From Takakia lepidozioides (lineage: Eukaryota; Streptophyta; Takakiopsida; Takakiales; Takakiaceae), in NCBI GenBank assembly GCA_030704615.1, contig CM060732.1, forward strand, positions 14,260,001 to 14,324,000: a DNA stretch of 64,000 nt, in the 5' to 3' direction. Both the position numbers and the translations under genes were made by a program. Shown piece by piece: positions 35,432 to 45,112 of the stretch. How positions within the stretch are numbered: position 1 is the first letter of the stretch; each line of letters starts with the position of its first letter. Below the pieces are notes generated by a model, which did not search any database, was not told the origin of the DNA, and saw only the letters and a list, made by a program, of their open reading frames with translations.

Positions 35432-36529
35432 TGTTAGAGGGCTGTCTGGGACTTAGACAGTTTTACGGGTTTTGTGGGGTACCCTTAATTTTGCGCAGAC
35501 TTACGGATGGTAGGCTCAGACCAACAGAGGCCTTAGGGTGACAGACACATGCCTTAGGGGTGGTAGGCAGGCTCACACAGTCAGTCACAGGCGTACACAG
35601 CCTTACACAGCCTGACACAGCTTGTCACAGTCTTACACAGTTAGACACAGCTTGACACAGCCTGTCACAACCTACCACAATCAGACACTGCCTGACACAA
35701 CTTGTCACAGCCTGACACAGCTTGTCACAGCCTGACACAGTCTTATACAGCTTGACACAGCTTTACATAGCCTTACACAACCTATCACAGCCTATCACAG
35801 TCAGTCACAGCCTATCACAACTCAACACAGCCCGACACAGCCAGACATAGTCCAACACAGCTTGGCACAGCCCGTCACAGCGTTCACAGGGAACGGTTAT
35901 CATTGGCAGGGAACGACTGTGTGGGAACGACATCTGCAGAGGGAACGTGCATTCTGTCTTGGATGACAGTTAGTTAGTTAGGCGGTTAGAACAGCTTGCA
36001 GGTAGAATAGGCAGAGTAGCAACATGGAGGGGGGCACTTCTGGGGGCACTTGTGGGTCATCACGGAAGGAGATCAGGCAGAGAGCATGATCTTGAGCGCA
36101 AGGATGGAGAGCACGGTGAAGGAGGAGAGACAAACTATTGATGCTTGATACATGCAAGCTGTAGAGATGCACTGTAGAGCATATTAGAGACACCATGGCT
36201 TCGGCCTGATACTTGATAGATATTAATTTGATACATATTTCATACTCACACTGTGTAGAGAGACCTGAGTGAAGCTGTGGAATGGATGCTTGGGTAGATG
36301 GAACCTAGTAGATTGCTCAAGCAATCTGTTACTTAATTATAGACAATAAGGTAAGTTGCTAACATGAATGCGAAAAGGAATACAAATAGGAAGCACCCCC
36401 ATGATACACTAGCTGTAGGTCATGACTGATTGTTCTAAGCGGGCTGAGTGCTTAGAGATTTCCAACTCTTCTATCTTGGAGTTCCCACCTCGGATAGCGA
36501 AGGGATGGGTGAGTAAAAGCCGCTCGACA
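35432..36529 (+). repeat. 3' LTR
   Basis: 1098 bp, TG...CA, collinear with the 5' LTR. It has an expanded CACAGCCTGACACAG minisatellite at about 35575-35890. Confidence 0.85.
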
Positions 36530-36698
36530 CCCCTCCCCCTCATGCTCACCCGACACCTCCACAACTCACCATGCCAATCTAGATAATCCAGACGTGTATG
36601 TTATCGAAGCCATCCTAGGCATTAAAACCCAAACTTCTACAGACTCATATGGGGCCACATGCATTGATACATAATACCTTTGCCAATGGGCTGGCTTC
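36530..36698 (+). pseudogene. Chromodomain-like remnant of the LTR-split gene
   Basis: The segment reads NLDNPDVYVIEAILGIKTQT, then after a TAA at about 36670, YLCQWAGFG. The spacing of 'Y-V-I-E-A-I-L' and 'Y-L-x-x-W-x-G-F/Y-G' is that of a chromodomain, which in plant gypsy integrases and in chromatin proteins binds methylated histone tails. It is cut at 36699 by a MULE terminus. Its upstream part lies before the LTR element. Confidence 0.4.
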
Positions 36699-36850
36699 GG
36701 GGGCTGCTATTTCATGAGCCATGAGCCATGAGCATAGTCGTAAGTGTCGGAGAAAACATGTGCAAGAATTTTTCCCGGAAATGATTGTCCACGGGAATAG
36801 GGTTGAGGGTGTCACGGTCATAAGGGGAGAAGGACCTCCCAATGAAGGAG
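36699..36850. repeat. MULE terminus (gene BC side)
   Basis: GCTGCTATTTCATGAGC is followed by CATGAGC iterons and a 'ccacgggaatagggttgagg' block that resembles the left end at 44307 (ccacggaaatagggttagg). No partner terminus could be assigned. The flank 36851-36988 has no gene. Confidence 0.6.
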
Positions 36851-36988
36851 GTTCGGCAATGTTTTTTAGAATTACATATTGAAAGGCAATGTTTTGCGAA
36901 TGGTAGGGTGGTACTGCTCTGTACAATGGGGCGTCTACTGTGCTGATTATGCAAACAAATCTTTAGCCCTGTGCCTTCTGAATACAAG

Positions 36989-37609
36989 TCACGTTGTCAA
37001 TGGGACTTTGACTGCTCTGAGAACTAGCTCATGAGTCATCGGGCTCCTCCAGGTAAACTGGATTGCAGCCGTTGTACCGCCCCTGTTGATGTTCACCACA
37101 ATGTCGTGCCCTTCAATCATACCACCATCGAATATGGAAAGCTTCACGTTTTCGTCGTCCACACCAATGCGAATGTCCCCATACAATGGAGAAGAGGAGC
37201 ACACTCCTTCAGGAGTATAAGTCTCTCCGATGGAGTCCACCCACGTCCACTGGCAGCAGTTCCACCGCAACAACATAGCAGTGCGCATTCTTCTGCATGG
37301 GTGCCCGTCGTAGCTGGGAAAATCGGAATCAAGGATGCGCAGGAGCCACAGACTCCTCAGACCAAGATCGTCACCCCGCTCGAAGGCGTACTGGCCTGGG
37401 ATATACTCAAAAGCGGACAATGTTTCCACATTCGAACCAGTATCTTCTGTGTAATCTGTGTACCAGATAACGATGTCTCCCGATGTGGCCGAATACATTG
37501 CATAATCGAAGCCTCCATAAGGGCAGTTGTCCTGGTTCCGCAAGCACGACATCCTTGCAAAGGAGGCGACGAGCATTATTACCCGCACAGGCAGCTGCAT
37601 CGGCACCAC
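36989..37609 (-). CDS. Orphan gene E, copy 2
   Basis: An open frame of 206 codons; a start at 37552 (MSCLRNQDNCPYGGFDYAMY) matches the conserved start of copy 1 at 24395-25219, with the upstream Met at 37609 as an alternative. It shares SGDIVIW, YAFERGDD, RWNCCQWTW, YGDIRIG, FDGGMIEGHDI, QFTWR and ELVLRAVKVP. No stop or frameshift is visible, unlike almost every other gene here, so it may still be under selection, or be young. The function is unknown; no signal peptide or membrane segment is obvious. Its 3' end faces the MULE terminus at 36699. Confidence 0.55.
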   Translation of the reverse strand: MVPMQLPVRVIMLVASFARMSCLRNQDNCPYGGFDYAMYSATSGDIVIWYTDYTEDTGSNVETLSAFEYIPGQYAFERGDDLGLRSLWLLRILDSDFPSYDGHPCRRMRTAMLLRWNCCQWTWVDSIGETYTPEGVCSSSPLYGDIRIGVDDENVKLSIFDGGMIEGHDIVVNINRGGTTAAIQFTWRSPMTHELVLRAVKVPLTT

Positions 37610-37619
37610 CTATCGTGTC

Positions 37620-38455
37620 CCCTATTGCAATCCTTGCACCACCTATTTTTGTGGGGGCTTGTGATGGACCAGGTGAGGATCCCTACTTGCTTTGAATTCT
37701 CTTGGCGTGTTTGTTGCCGATGACAATGACCTTGCAGACAACAAAGCCATTTGATTTTTGAAATGATGAGAAGCGGAAGAGCAGTGCGGGCTCCAATAAT
37801 GGAGCATCTGGGTCCCACGTACCCACCAATCATCGTGTAACATGTTCATCACGCCAGCGGTGGATGAACCGCTAACTCTTTCTCATCCACGGGGAATAGT
37901 TTGTCATCTGCCACCGAAGTCCATCCCCCCGGATGGAAATTCGGCGCCGCATTTACATCGAAGGGGAGATGGACTTCGTCGTCTCGAGTGGCTATAGGCC
38001 CATCTGGCACTCATGGCCCTAGTTTGCATGGCATGGAAGGAAACTAAAACGGCTACATTCATGGACAAGCCAATCTTCATCAGTGCAGGTTCCGGTAAGG
38101 GGGAAATTTAAATATGCCCTGGAGTGTGAGTGAGTGTAGTGTTAGAAAAGAAGGGCATAAATCCCTTCTGTCTAATTCTAATCTAGTTCTTAGTGAAAGG
38201 TAAGCTTGCTAGCCTAAGACACAAGCCCTTAATCAGTGACTCTACACCATTCATGATCAGAGACCAAATGAACCTCATCCATGCCGCAGCGGAAGAGAAA
38301 ACATGGATGGGACTGGGAAGTTTCTCCCTTTCATGACTTGGTACATCTAAGTAGGGTTTGCATGCACCAATAAGGTTGGTGTGATGATTTCAGTCTTACA
38401 AACAGATCACTATCAGGGTGAATACACAACCTATGAAGTGATTCCCTTGCACGGA
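37620..38455. other. Non-coding stretch with one isolated palindrome
   Basis: At about 37929-37955 one site reads ggaaattcggcgccgcattt, the same core as the arrays, standing alone between gene E and BC fragments. Apart from it I see no gene or repeat. Confidence 0.45.
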
Positions 38456-38459
38456 TAAT

Positions 38460-38660
38460 ACTTTGAACCCTTCCTTGAACAAAATCGGCGTCGGAGTCAC
38501 TCTCTTGGGTCCCCTCCTGCGCCTCCTCCGATGCCCCGATGGTTTTCTTCTTTTTGAGCCACGAGTTCACCGACCAGCCGAACGCGGACAAAGCAGCAAT
38601 GCGCCTTCTGTACAGGTACATACGCGCTGCCTTTCTTTCAAGTCCTGGCATTGCAGGATG
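38460..38660 (-). pseudogene. Fused gene BC exon fragments
   Basis: The minus strand holds the BC exon that reads ADARRSHEFTDQPNADKAA at 47820-47749. At about 38556 it is joined directly to the KKKKTIGASEEAQEGTQESD linker that lies in a different exon at about 46500-46420 of the intact gene. The join removes the intervening intron array and the first part of exon 8, so it is a rearrangement junction and not a splice product. Confidence 0.6.
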
Positions 38661-38684
38661 TTAGAGGCCTCAAGTGGTGTTAGG

Positions 38685-39215
38685 GAAAATGGCGCCGAAT
38701 TTCCAGTCAGGGCTCCGAAAATGGCTAAGTCCCTAGACTGGCTGGCCCGGAACTGGAAATTCGGCGCCATTTTCCAGTTCCAGGCCCTATTGCCGTTCAG
38801 GGACTTACCCATTTTCGGCCCAAGTCCCTAGACTGGCTGGCCCTGAAGTGGAAATTCGGCGCCATATTCCAGTTTTAGGCCCTATTGCCGTTCAGGGAGT
38901 TAGCCATTTTCGGCCTAAGTCCCTAGTGTGGCTGGCCCGGAACTGGAAATTCGGCGCCGTTTTCCAGTTCTAGGCCCTATTGCCGTCCAGGGACTTAGCC
39001 ATTTTTGGGCTAAGTCCCTAGACTGGCTGGCCCGGAACTGGAAATTCGGCGCCGTTTTCCAGTTCTAGGCCCTATTGCCGTCGAGGGACTTAGCCATTTT
39101 CGGGCTAAGTCCCTAGACTGGGTGGCCCTGAAGTGGAAATTCGGCGCCATATTCCAGTTGTAGGCCCTATTGCCGTTCAGAGACTTAGCCATTTTCGGAC
39201 CTCATTGTGTTTTTC
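38685..39215. repeat. 95-bp palindrome array (BC intron type)
   Basis: Centres at 38691, 38763, 38858, 38953, 39048 and 39143 show a strict 95 bp period after the first. Units contain ccctattgccgttcagggac, ttagccattttcgg and tggctggcccggaactgg. The array is the inverse of the one at 46940-47690, which lies in the intron before BC exon 8. Here it also precedes exon 8, on the other strand. Confidence 0.85.
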
Positions 39216-39233
39216 ATGAATGCAGGTACAGTA

Positions 39234-39603
39234 AGTTCTCGCTTTTGGAGAAAGGTCATCTGTCTTTCGAGCCACCATTCTTCCTGGCATGGAGGAACCC
39301 TGGGGCTGACTCCATGTACACTGACGATATTGTGAAGGAGCGGCATCTGGAACATTTGCGTGATTGCCCTTGGTATGTGGACCTTCCGCCCGGCTCGCTC
39401 GACCCATCCGAGTTTCAATTGAAGCTGGATGCTGAATTCCGACGAAACCGGGCTCCGCTGCCTCCGTTGGGTGCAAAAGAGGCAAAAGCGCTTGCGAACT
39501 CCAGGAAAGCGGCAGAGCTTGCTCAGGCAGGAATTCAGGAGAAATTGCATGAGAAGAGTAAAGGTCAAAGGAAAAGGACAAGGAAACAGGTGACTGCAGT
39601 AAC
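39234..39603 (+). pseudogene. Gene BC exon 8, 5' part
   Basis: Reads YSKFSLLEKGHLSFEPPFF, LAWRNPGADSMYTDDIVKE, CPWYVDLPPGSLD and a Lys/Arg-rich end RKRTRKQVTAV. It preserves the frame across the exon start, where the 46875 copy has lost one base, so it shows the original reading. It is cut at about 39603 and joined to a divergent gene A fragment on the other strand. Confidence 0.65.
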
Positions 39604-39609
39604 AACAAT

Positions 39610-40316
39610 TTATGGTGCTGAGTCTGCATCTCTGGTTTGATGTCCGACTTTGTATGTTTTTCCAGAGATTGTGTCCAATGGAATAGACATGTACGCTCTC
39701 TTCCTGGCATAGGCACTTTTGGGTCGCCCGATCCGAAGACAATACGAACAGCATTGAAATTTGCTTGAGCACTATCCGCCATGAAACCTGCAAAATTTGG
39801 AGATGGCAGCCCATGGCAGCCCATGACACGTATCAGGGAATTCCACATGAGCTTCTGGGATTCCGTATCCTCGGATTGCATGTCACAAACTGCAATTGTC
39901 ATAACTCGTTGGTACACTGGATCGTAGACATGACAAGCCATTGTCGTCCAATCCTTCACTCGTTTCACATGATCAAACATAAGAAAACAATTCTGCAAGT
40001 CCCCAGTCTTCTGTATCCGCTTCACGAGGCTAACCCCACTACCCTCCCCAACAGTCGACATTTTGAAAAGAAAAACTTTGATGGCACCTTGACCTGGGAA
40101 TACATTGTCCTGGATGTAATCATACTTGCTCACTCGTTTCAATTCCAAAATATTGTCTATGTAGCCTCTGACCACACAACCACCCGAGGAGTTAATCAGG
40201 TCGCAAAAATGCAAGTGCGTGCTATCTTGGCACCATCTCCTCATCCATCTCACTCTACTGTCATCCTGCTGGCTTGTGCATGGATTGCGGTTCAATCCAT
40301 CCGCATCCTGATTGAC
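39610..40316 (-). pseudogene. Divergent gene A lineage (A'), core fragment
   Basis: The minus strand reads ILELKRVSKYDYIQ, FKMSTVGEGSGVSLVKR, FLMFDHVKRVKDWTTMACHV, GFMADSAQANFNAVR and TCLFHWTQSLEKH. This is clearly homologous to the gene A core, with both catalytic Asp positions and the C-x-F-H landmark kept, but it is far more diverged than copies 1-4 are from each other. The N-terminal Cys/His region and everything after the C-x-F-H segment are missing. It belongs to a separate MULE subfamily. Confidence 0.65.
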
Positions 40317-40840
40317 TAGACCGGGTCAATGTGCCACCTAAAAGAGCAGCTCCACACATGCACCACTTGCTTGGTCAACTATCCACCACAAAGTTCAGAC
40401 TACCAAGAGCATGAATAGCCAAGCATTGCCTCCCTCTCGTCATATTACATAGTTAGGGTGAAGCTATGCATACATTGAATGATGATCTCCCTTCAAGGAT
40501 TTCCCACCATATGTTCTCCAAGCCCTTCCAATGCCCTATGCTTGGCTCCACACCACCATGACTGGAAGATTTCTTCACATGCTCCCTTTCAAAACCTCTT
40601 GAGCTTCTTAGTGCTCTCCAAGTGCTTGCCCTTGTTGTCTTCAAGCCCAAGCCTATGTAGCTCTTGGCTTCTCTTCCACAACATCCACACTTTGAACTTG
40701 CTTAACCCTAGATTGATAGTGAAATGAGCACTAACAATCCTTTAGTTACTCTCCACAAGCCATGGCACACACCATTGACTCTATAATGCATACAAAAGAT
40801 TCTCAAACGGGAAGGTCAGATTAGACCCAGCGTAGCTACG
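40317..40840. other. Stretch without a recognisable gene
   Basis: The composition is balanced, with no long convincing frame, repeat or terminus. It may be MULE-internal or older genomic sequence. Confidence 0.3.
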
Positions 40841-40935
40841 GCGTGAGCCCAGCCCCGTGAGCTCGTGAGCTGCGCTCACGCTTTACCTACTAACCGTGAG
40901 CCTAGGCTCACACTTGCTAAGAGTGAGCGCATGGT
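40841..40935. repeat. CGTGAGC-rich terminus-like block
   Basis: Repeated GTGAGC and GCTCACG units (gtgagcccagccccgtgagc, gctgcgctcacg, aaccgtgagcctaggctcac) recall the CATGAGC iterons of the main MULE family with one base changed. A similar block is at 43070-43172. Together they bracket the A' C-terminal fragment at 41266-41904. Confidence 0.4.
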
Positions 40936-41265
40936 TTAGCGTGTAGGAGAAGCAGGTCCTATTAGCCGAGGAGAAGGGCCTATTACCTTGGAAAATACCA
41001 ATATGAGCAAAAATAAATACACCAGAGCCATGTAACTAGTTGCATGAGATGTGGGCAGAAAAACATGACATACAATAAATGTAGATTGCAGAGAGCATGC
41101 ATTGACTTAAAAAAACATGAAAAAACATGTTTGGATGAGATTGAAGGCACCCACAAATGTTTGGGTGAAAGAAATAATGTGGCCTAGTTGTACTGAACAT
41201 CTGTAATAAGTAGCAATCTCCACAAGCTATAGGGACATGATCCCCAAGACTACATAAGATACTAC

Positions 41266-41904
41266 TCAATATGTAGGTGAGTTGTCATGCTGTAGAAGAG
41301 TATCAACTTTGCTGAAACCAAGCATGGCCTGGTGAATGAACTGGTCTCTTTTGGGATCACAGTACATCATGTGCAGATATATGTAGTACAGATGCTTGCA
41401 AGGGACCCACCTCCCTCTCTTTCCAAGACTGTCCTCACGCATGCTTACAAAATTTGGAGAGGTGCAATCTGGAAAATTGCCCACCGTAACTTGATATGCT
41501 TTGTCATGAAGAACACAGCCTGAAGTGACCAATGTGTCCACTCAACCATAGCCACGAGGTGGAACTTCTATGATACCTGTCACCCGCGCCTGCATAATTC
41601 TTACTGACTTCATCTTGCAGTCGTGATCTGCACCTGAAAGAACAGGGTGCACTGTTTTTCCATTCCTTTTCGTGGAGTGTGAATTAGCCGGGCGGTAGGA
41701 GGCATTTGAGGAACATAAGGCAAAAATTCTGTCTGGGGCAGGTCCAGGCACCAGTACAGAACGTGCAAGATGAAACCCAACATCCTCCAACATGCTAATC
41801 TCTTTTGATGAGAGAGAGGTTCCCGACTTCATTGACCAAATGTTGGGTGCGAGAGGCTTCATTATGACATAGTCGCGTATCGTCCCATTCACGCATCGAG
41901 TCAC
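41266..41904 (-). pseudogene. A' lineage C-terminal fragment with a damaged SWIM finger
   Basis: The minus strand aligns with the gene A C-terminus: MTRCVNGTIRDYV and LEDVGFHLARSVLVPG match DIMTCVFGKPKYGI and LSAAGFRMVQRTDIP. VPPRGYG, stop, VDTLVTSGC matches VPPPGLGRVYQMATAG, so TGA at about 41540 replaces an Arg codon. The finger reads FPDCTSPNF then VPCKHLYYIYL: the second Cys of the C-x-C pair is replaced, while C-x-H is kept. A weakly similar region extends to about 42467. Inverted order relative to 39610-40316 shows these are separate fragments. Confidence 0.6.
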
Positions 41905-42467
41905 ATCATCTGGGCAGAACCAAAAATATGAACCTTGGACTCCTTTGTTCCATTCTGTCGGAACAACCCTATGAACGTAGGAGCAGGAGTGCCCCTAGAG
42001 CCTTTGGCTAACTTTGAGGTGCATTTGACAAAAGTAGTCGCGCAGATTGATGTACATCCCACTCTAGATCCAATTGCAGTGCGCTCTATGTGCCACTAAG
42101 AGTCACTGCATGAAGACTCATGCACAACGGACATCATGTCCTCCACCAAGCCTGGAACTGCAGCGGTTGGACGCAAATGAATGGGTTGACTGGAAGAGGA
42201 TCCACCAGCAGATGGTATTGTGTGCGGTGGACAGACTTGGAGGACAAAGAAGTAGTCTGATCTGTTGGGGCAGTGGGAATCTCCATCCAAACCAGGACTA
42301 GGCGTGTTGAGCTTTCGTTTGCACGAACCAAATCTCTCCTCACCTTTCAGATAGAGAATCCTAGATTGCAAAGGCAAACGCTCAGCGCATCTGTTCACCG
42401 TCCTTGCCATCTTTGTAGGATCCTCTGATCTGGTGGTGCAGCCCTCAACATCAATTCGGTGGTACAA

Positions 42468-43069
42468 GGTCCCTTACCTCCAAACCGCGCCCTCAGGAAA
42501 TCACGATACCTGGTTTGTTAGTGTTTGCCGGTGGAGGGGCAGTGGGATACAACACATGGGTAGCATGAACTATGTAATGTGGTATGTGGATGACCATGAT
42601 TTGAAATGTGTAATTCACATCAATTCGTTGGCTGTGCAATGATATGGCCTCCAACTATACGGAGTGAGGTCTGAGTGACAACTTTTAGGTAGTGCACATT
42701 TGTCATTGCACCGTTCGAAGTCTACATGTCTTGCTGTCGCTATGCACTACAATCATCTTTTGAAGATGATCATAACTCTCATTGTTATTTGAGGAGGGAG
42801 GAAGTCTTCTCGTGGCAGCCTTTATGGCGCACACTTTGTGAGGATATTTTGTCGTCTTCGTAATTGTAAAAGTGAAACAAGCATTTGTAATTGCACAATG
42901 TTGGATGCTGCAATTGTAGGCCTCAACGCTCGTCTTGATTCTATTTAGGCAAGATTCCCTGCATTAATTCCACGGTCATAGGACCATCCACGGTTATAGG
43001 CGGCGCATGTTAATGCTGACGTGGCAGTTGACGGACAGTGCCACGTCATCATTTACCGCCACATCAGCA
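42468..43069. other. Stretch without a recognisable gene
   Basis: I see no coding region, array or terminus. The last part (about 42960-43070) becomes rich in ccacgtca units leading into the GCTCACG block. Confidence 0.3.
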
Positions 43070-43172
43070 TGCTGACATGACGCTCACGCCACGTCAGCGT
43101 GTGTGCAGGCTCACGCCACGTCACTCCTGCGTGAGCGTACGCTCGCGCGCTCACGTGCAACGCTCACGCCAT
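43070..43172. repeat. GCTCACG-rich terminus-like block
   Basis: Multiple GCTCACGCC units alternate with CACGTCA units. It could be the partner of 40841-40935, or belong to the 5' flank of the MULE/FAR1-like gene that starts at 44052. Confidence 0.4.
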
Positions 43173-43565
43173 TGCGTCGTTGGGTCTGCTGGAAGTCTGT
43201 CTGTTGGGATATCAGTCTGTTGCACTTGTGAATTTGTCAGTCTGTTGTGTCGGAAGTCTGTTGTACTAAGTCTGTTTGACTTCTTATTTTCCCTCCGGTC
43301 AGTCTTTTGGCTTGTTCTCCCACCAGTCTGGCGAAACGTCCGTATGCTGGATAGTTCTCCTCTATGGATATCAGTCTGTTGGACTGTGCATGCATCAGTC
43401 TGTTGTGCCGCGAGTCTGTTTGCAATGGGTGTGTTCGACTTTCCTGTTCTCCCCTTATTCTCTTTTGTCTTCATTCCGCTGGCAAGGAAGTGCCTCCAAT
43501 ATGAAGCCGCTTTGCCTCAGCAAAGCGAATAGTCTGCTGGACTCTCGGCCCGATGGGAAATGAGT
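43173..43565. repeat. AGTCTGTTGG minisatellite, 5' flank
   Basis: Loosely spaced cagtctgttgg, agtctgtt and agtctgctgg units. The same motif fills the introns of the gene resuming at 57860, which links the two flanks of the 44307-57851 element as one locus. Confidence 0.6.
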
Positions 43566-44051
43566 CTGCTACACTTGCGAGGACCGTGGATGAATTTAGT
43601 ATGATGCGATCGTTCGGTGGACGTATTCAATGCGATGACGGCGGATAGTTGGCGCCTGTGAAATCGCGCCACGTTGGCAGTGCCATGCCCGCTTTCCCCC
43701 TTCTACTTCTACTTTCTTCTCATGTTCCCTGTGCGATCGACTCCATTCTCTTCGCGCCTGTTTCTTCGCACAGTTTTGCATTGTTTTGTTTTCCTCTTTG
43801 CGTTTCCATCACCGTAACGAAAGACGACCATTCTTCCCCAGGTGTGGAGAGTCGCGGTGAGCCGCGAAGCGTCGCAAACACGCTCGCCTTCGTAACAACT
43901 CGAAGTTCATCGGTTCGGTGAGGTTCTCACTTGCTGCGGTGTTTCCATTCCATTCTGTGTCCTCTTCTTGCTTAGGGTGAGTCTTTTCATAGGACTTCTA
44001 TCTGTCGTTCTGTCGCTCATTGTCCTTGCACCTTCGTTTCATTCTGCAGCG

Positions 44052-44306
44052 ATGGAGGATGCTCGTGAAAAGGGTGCAGCGGACTGGGTGGATTTTGTGC
44101 ACCAAACCAGACTAAAGAAGGAGTGAAGGTACTGGTACTCACCAGACGAGTTTGATCATAAAATAGTGGAAGCATTTGTAGACCTCCGCGCCCGGAAGCC
44201 CAAAAACTCGAATTGGCAGAAGGACAAGCTCTTCTGTCCCTTCTGTGAAGAGGTAATCAAGGACAAAATCCAACTAAATCAGCATTGTGTTGACACGGGT
44301 TGCAAG
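44052..44306 (+). pseudogene. MULE/FAR1-like gene F, exon 1 (interrupted by the 13.5 kb element)
   Basis: The frame opens MEDAREKGAADWVDFVHQT and contains LFCPFCEEVIKDKIQLNQHC with VDTGCK, a C-x2-C...H zinc-finger-like pattern of the kind found at the N-terminus of BED- or FAR1-type transposase proteins. A TGA at 44124-44126 lies in frame. The exon is cut at the target duplication GTTGCAAG. Removing the element continues the same frame at 57860 as KETVAMIPQDFKP. The A/T-poor region upstream (43600-44050) would hold the promoter, but no TATA box is convincing. Confidence 0.65.
44299..44306. other. Target-site duplication, left
   Basis: GTTGCAAG (GTTGCAAGG if nine bases are counted) is repeated at 57852-57859. 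MULEs usually make 8-11 bp duplications. Confidence 0.8.
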
Positions 44307-44420
44307 GGGGGCTGCTATTTCATGAGCGGCATGAGCATGAGTGGAAAAAAAAAAAGCATGAGCAGACCATTGTGAGTCCACGGAAATAGGGTTAGGAGGC
44401 ACGGAAATAGGGTCATGTGA
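44307..44420. repeat. Left terminus (gene BC side)
   Basis: The terminal motif is followed by GGCATGAGCATGAG iterons, a run of A and a duplicated 'cacggaaataggg' block. It differs from the right end beyond about 35 bp, so the inverted repeats are short. Confidence 0.75.
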
Positions 44421-45112
44421 AGTTGGAATGTGGCACCAGTGGACTTGAAATGCAACATTTTATTGCAAATTTTGTGGCAAGCCACGTCTATACAAGTGTG
44501 TTCTAACTGTCATAGTCGGAATGGGCACTACTCTCCTACACCCTCCGAGGAACTTGCCCCACCTTCTTCCTCACCCCCCCCTCATCCCTCGTCCTCCGAG
44601 CTCTGTGATGCATCAGTTCCACTATGCCTCTCAAAAATCCCGTCCTCTCCTTGGGGGACTGTCCACCTCACCTCCTGGGAATCTTCTGCGTCTTCTCCCC
44701 CACTTTCCTCAGCAGAATCCAACACAAATCTACGAGCCTGACGGGCTCTAATAGCTGCTGCCTCCTCCCTCATCTTCATTTTCTTGAGGCTTGCCTTGTC
44801 TAAAATCTGCTGTACACGACTACGTTCGGAACACCTCCTAATGGACACCGAAGCAAGCCGGGCAACATAAGTAGGAAGGATGTACTCCCTTTCTGGACTA
44901 GGCATGAAATCCCCCCTGGCAAAAAAAGGCACGTTCCTCCTGCCCATGAACTCCGGTGTAGACGTCCCTTCGGCAGTACTTGGCATCCTACAGTAAGAAC
45001 AAATCCACTTCAAGAATGTCAATACCAGCACAACCAGAAAGGGTTTTCAATGAAATAAGAGAGCGGAGGGAGGTGCCTCACAAAATCTGGAGGCAACTTA
45101 CAATGCCACCAC

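Larger units (their letters stand above)
26342..36529 (+). mobile_element. LTR retrotransposon with gag and a coiled-coil protein but no visible pol
   Basis: The two LTRs (26342-27410 and 35432-36529) begin TGTTAGAGG and end in CA. The internal region has gag domains, three or more zinc knuckles and a long coiled-coil reading frame, but I find no protease, reverse transcriptase, RNase H or integrase motifs. It is therefore probably non-autonomous and depends on a related element. Flanks read ccccct-t and cccctcc, consistent with a short, slightly altered target duplication. It interrupts the gene at 25713-26341 and 36530-36698. Confidence 0.8.

Noticed and set aside
43173-43560. Coding regions in the AGTCTGTTGG tract
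   Set aside because: Frames are repeat-derived, and the tract matches intron sequence of gene F.
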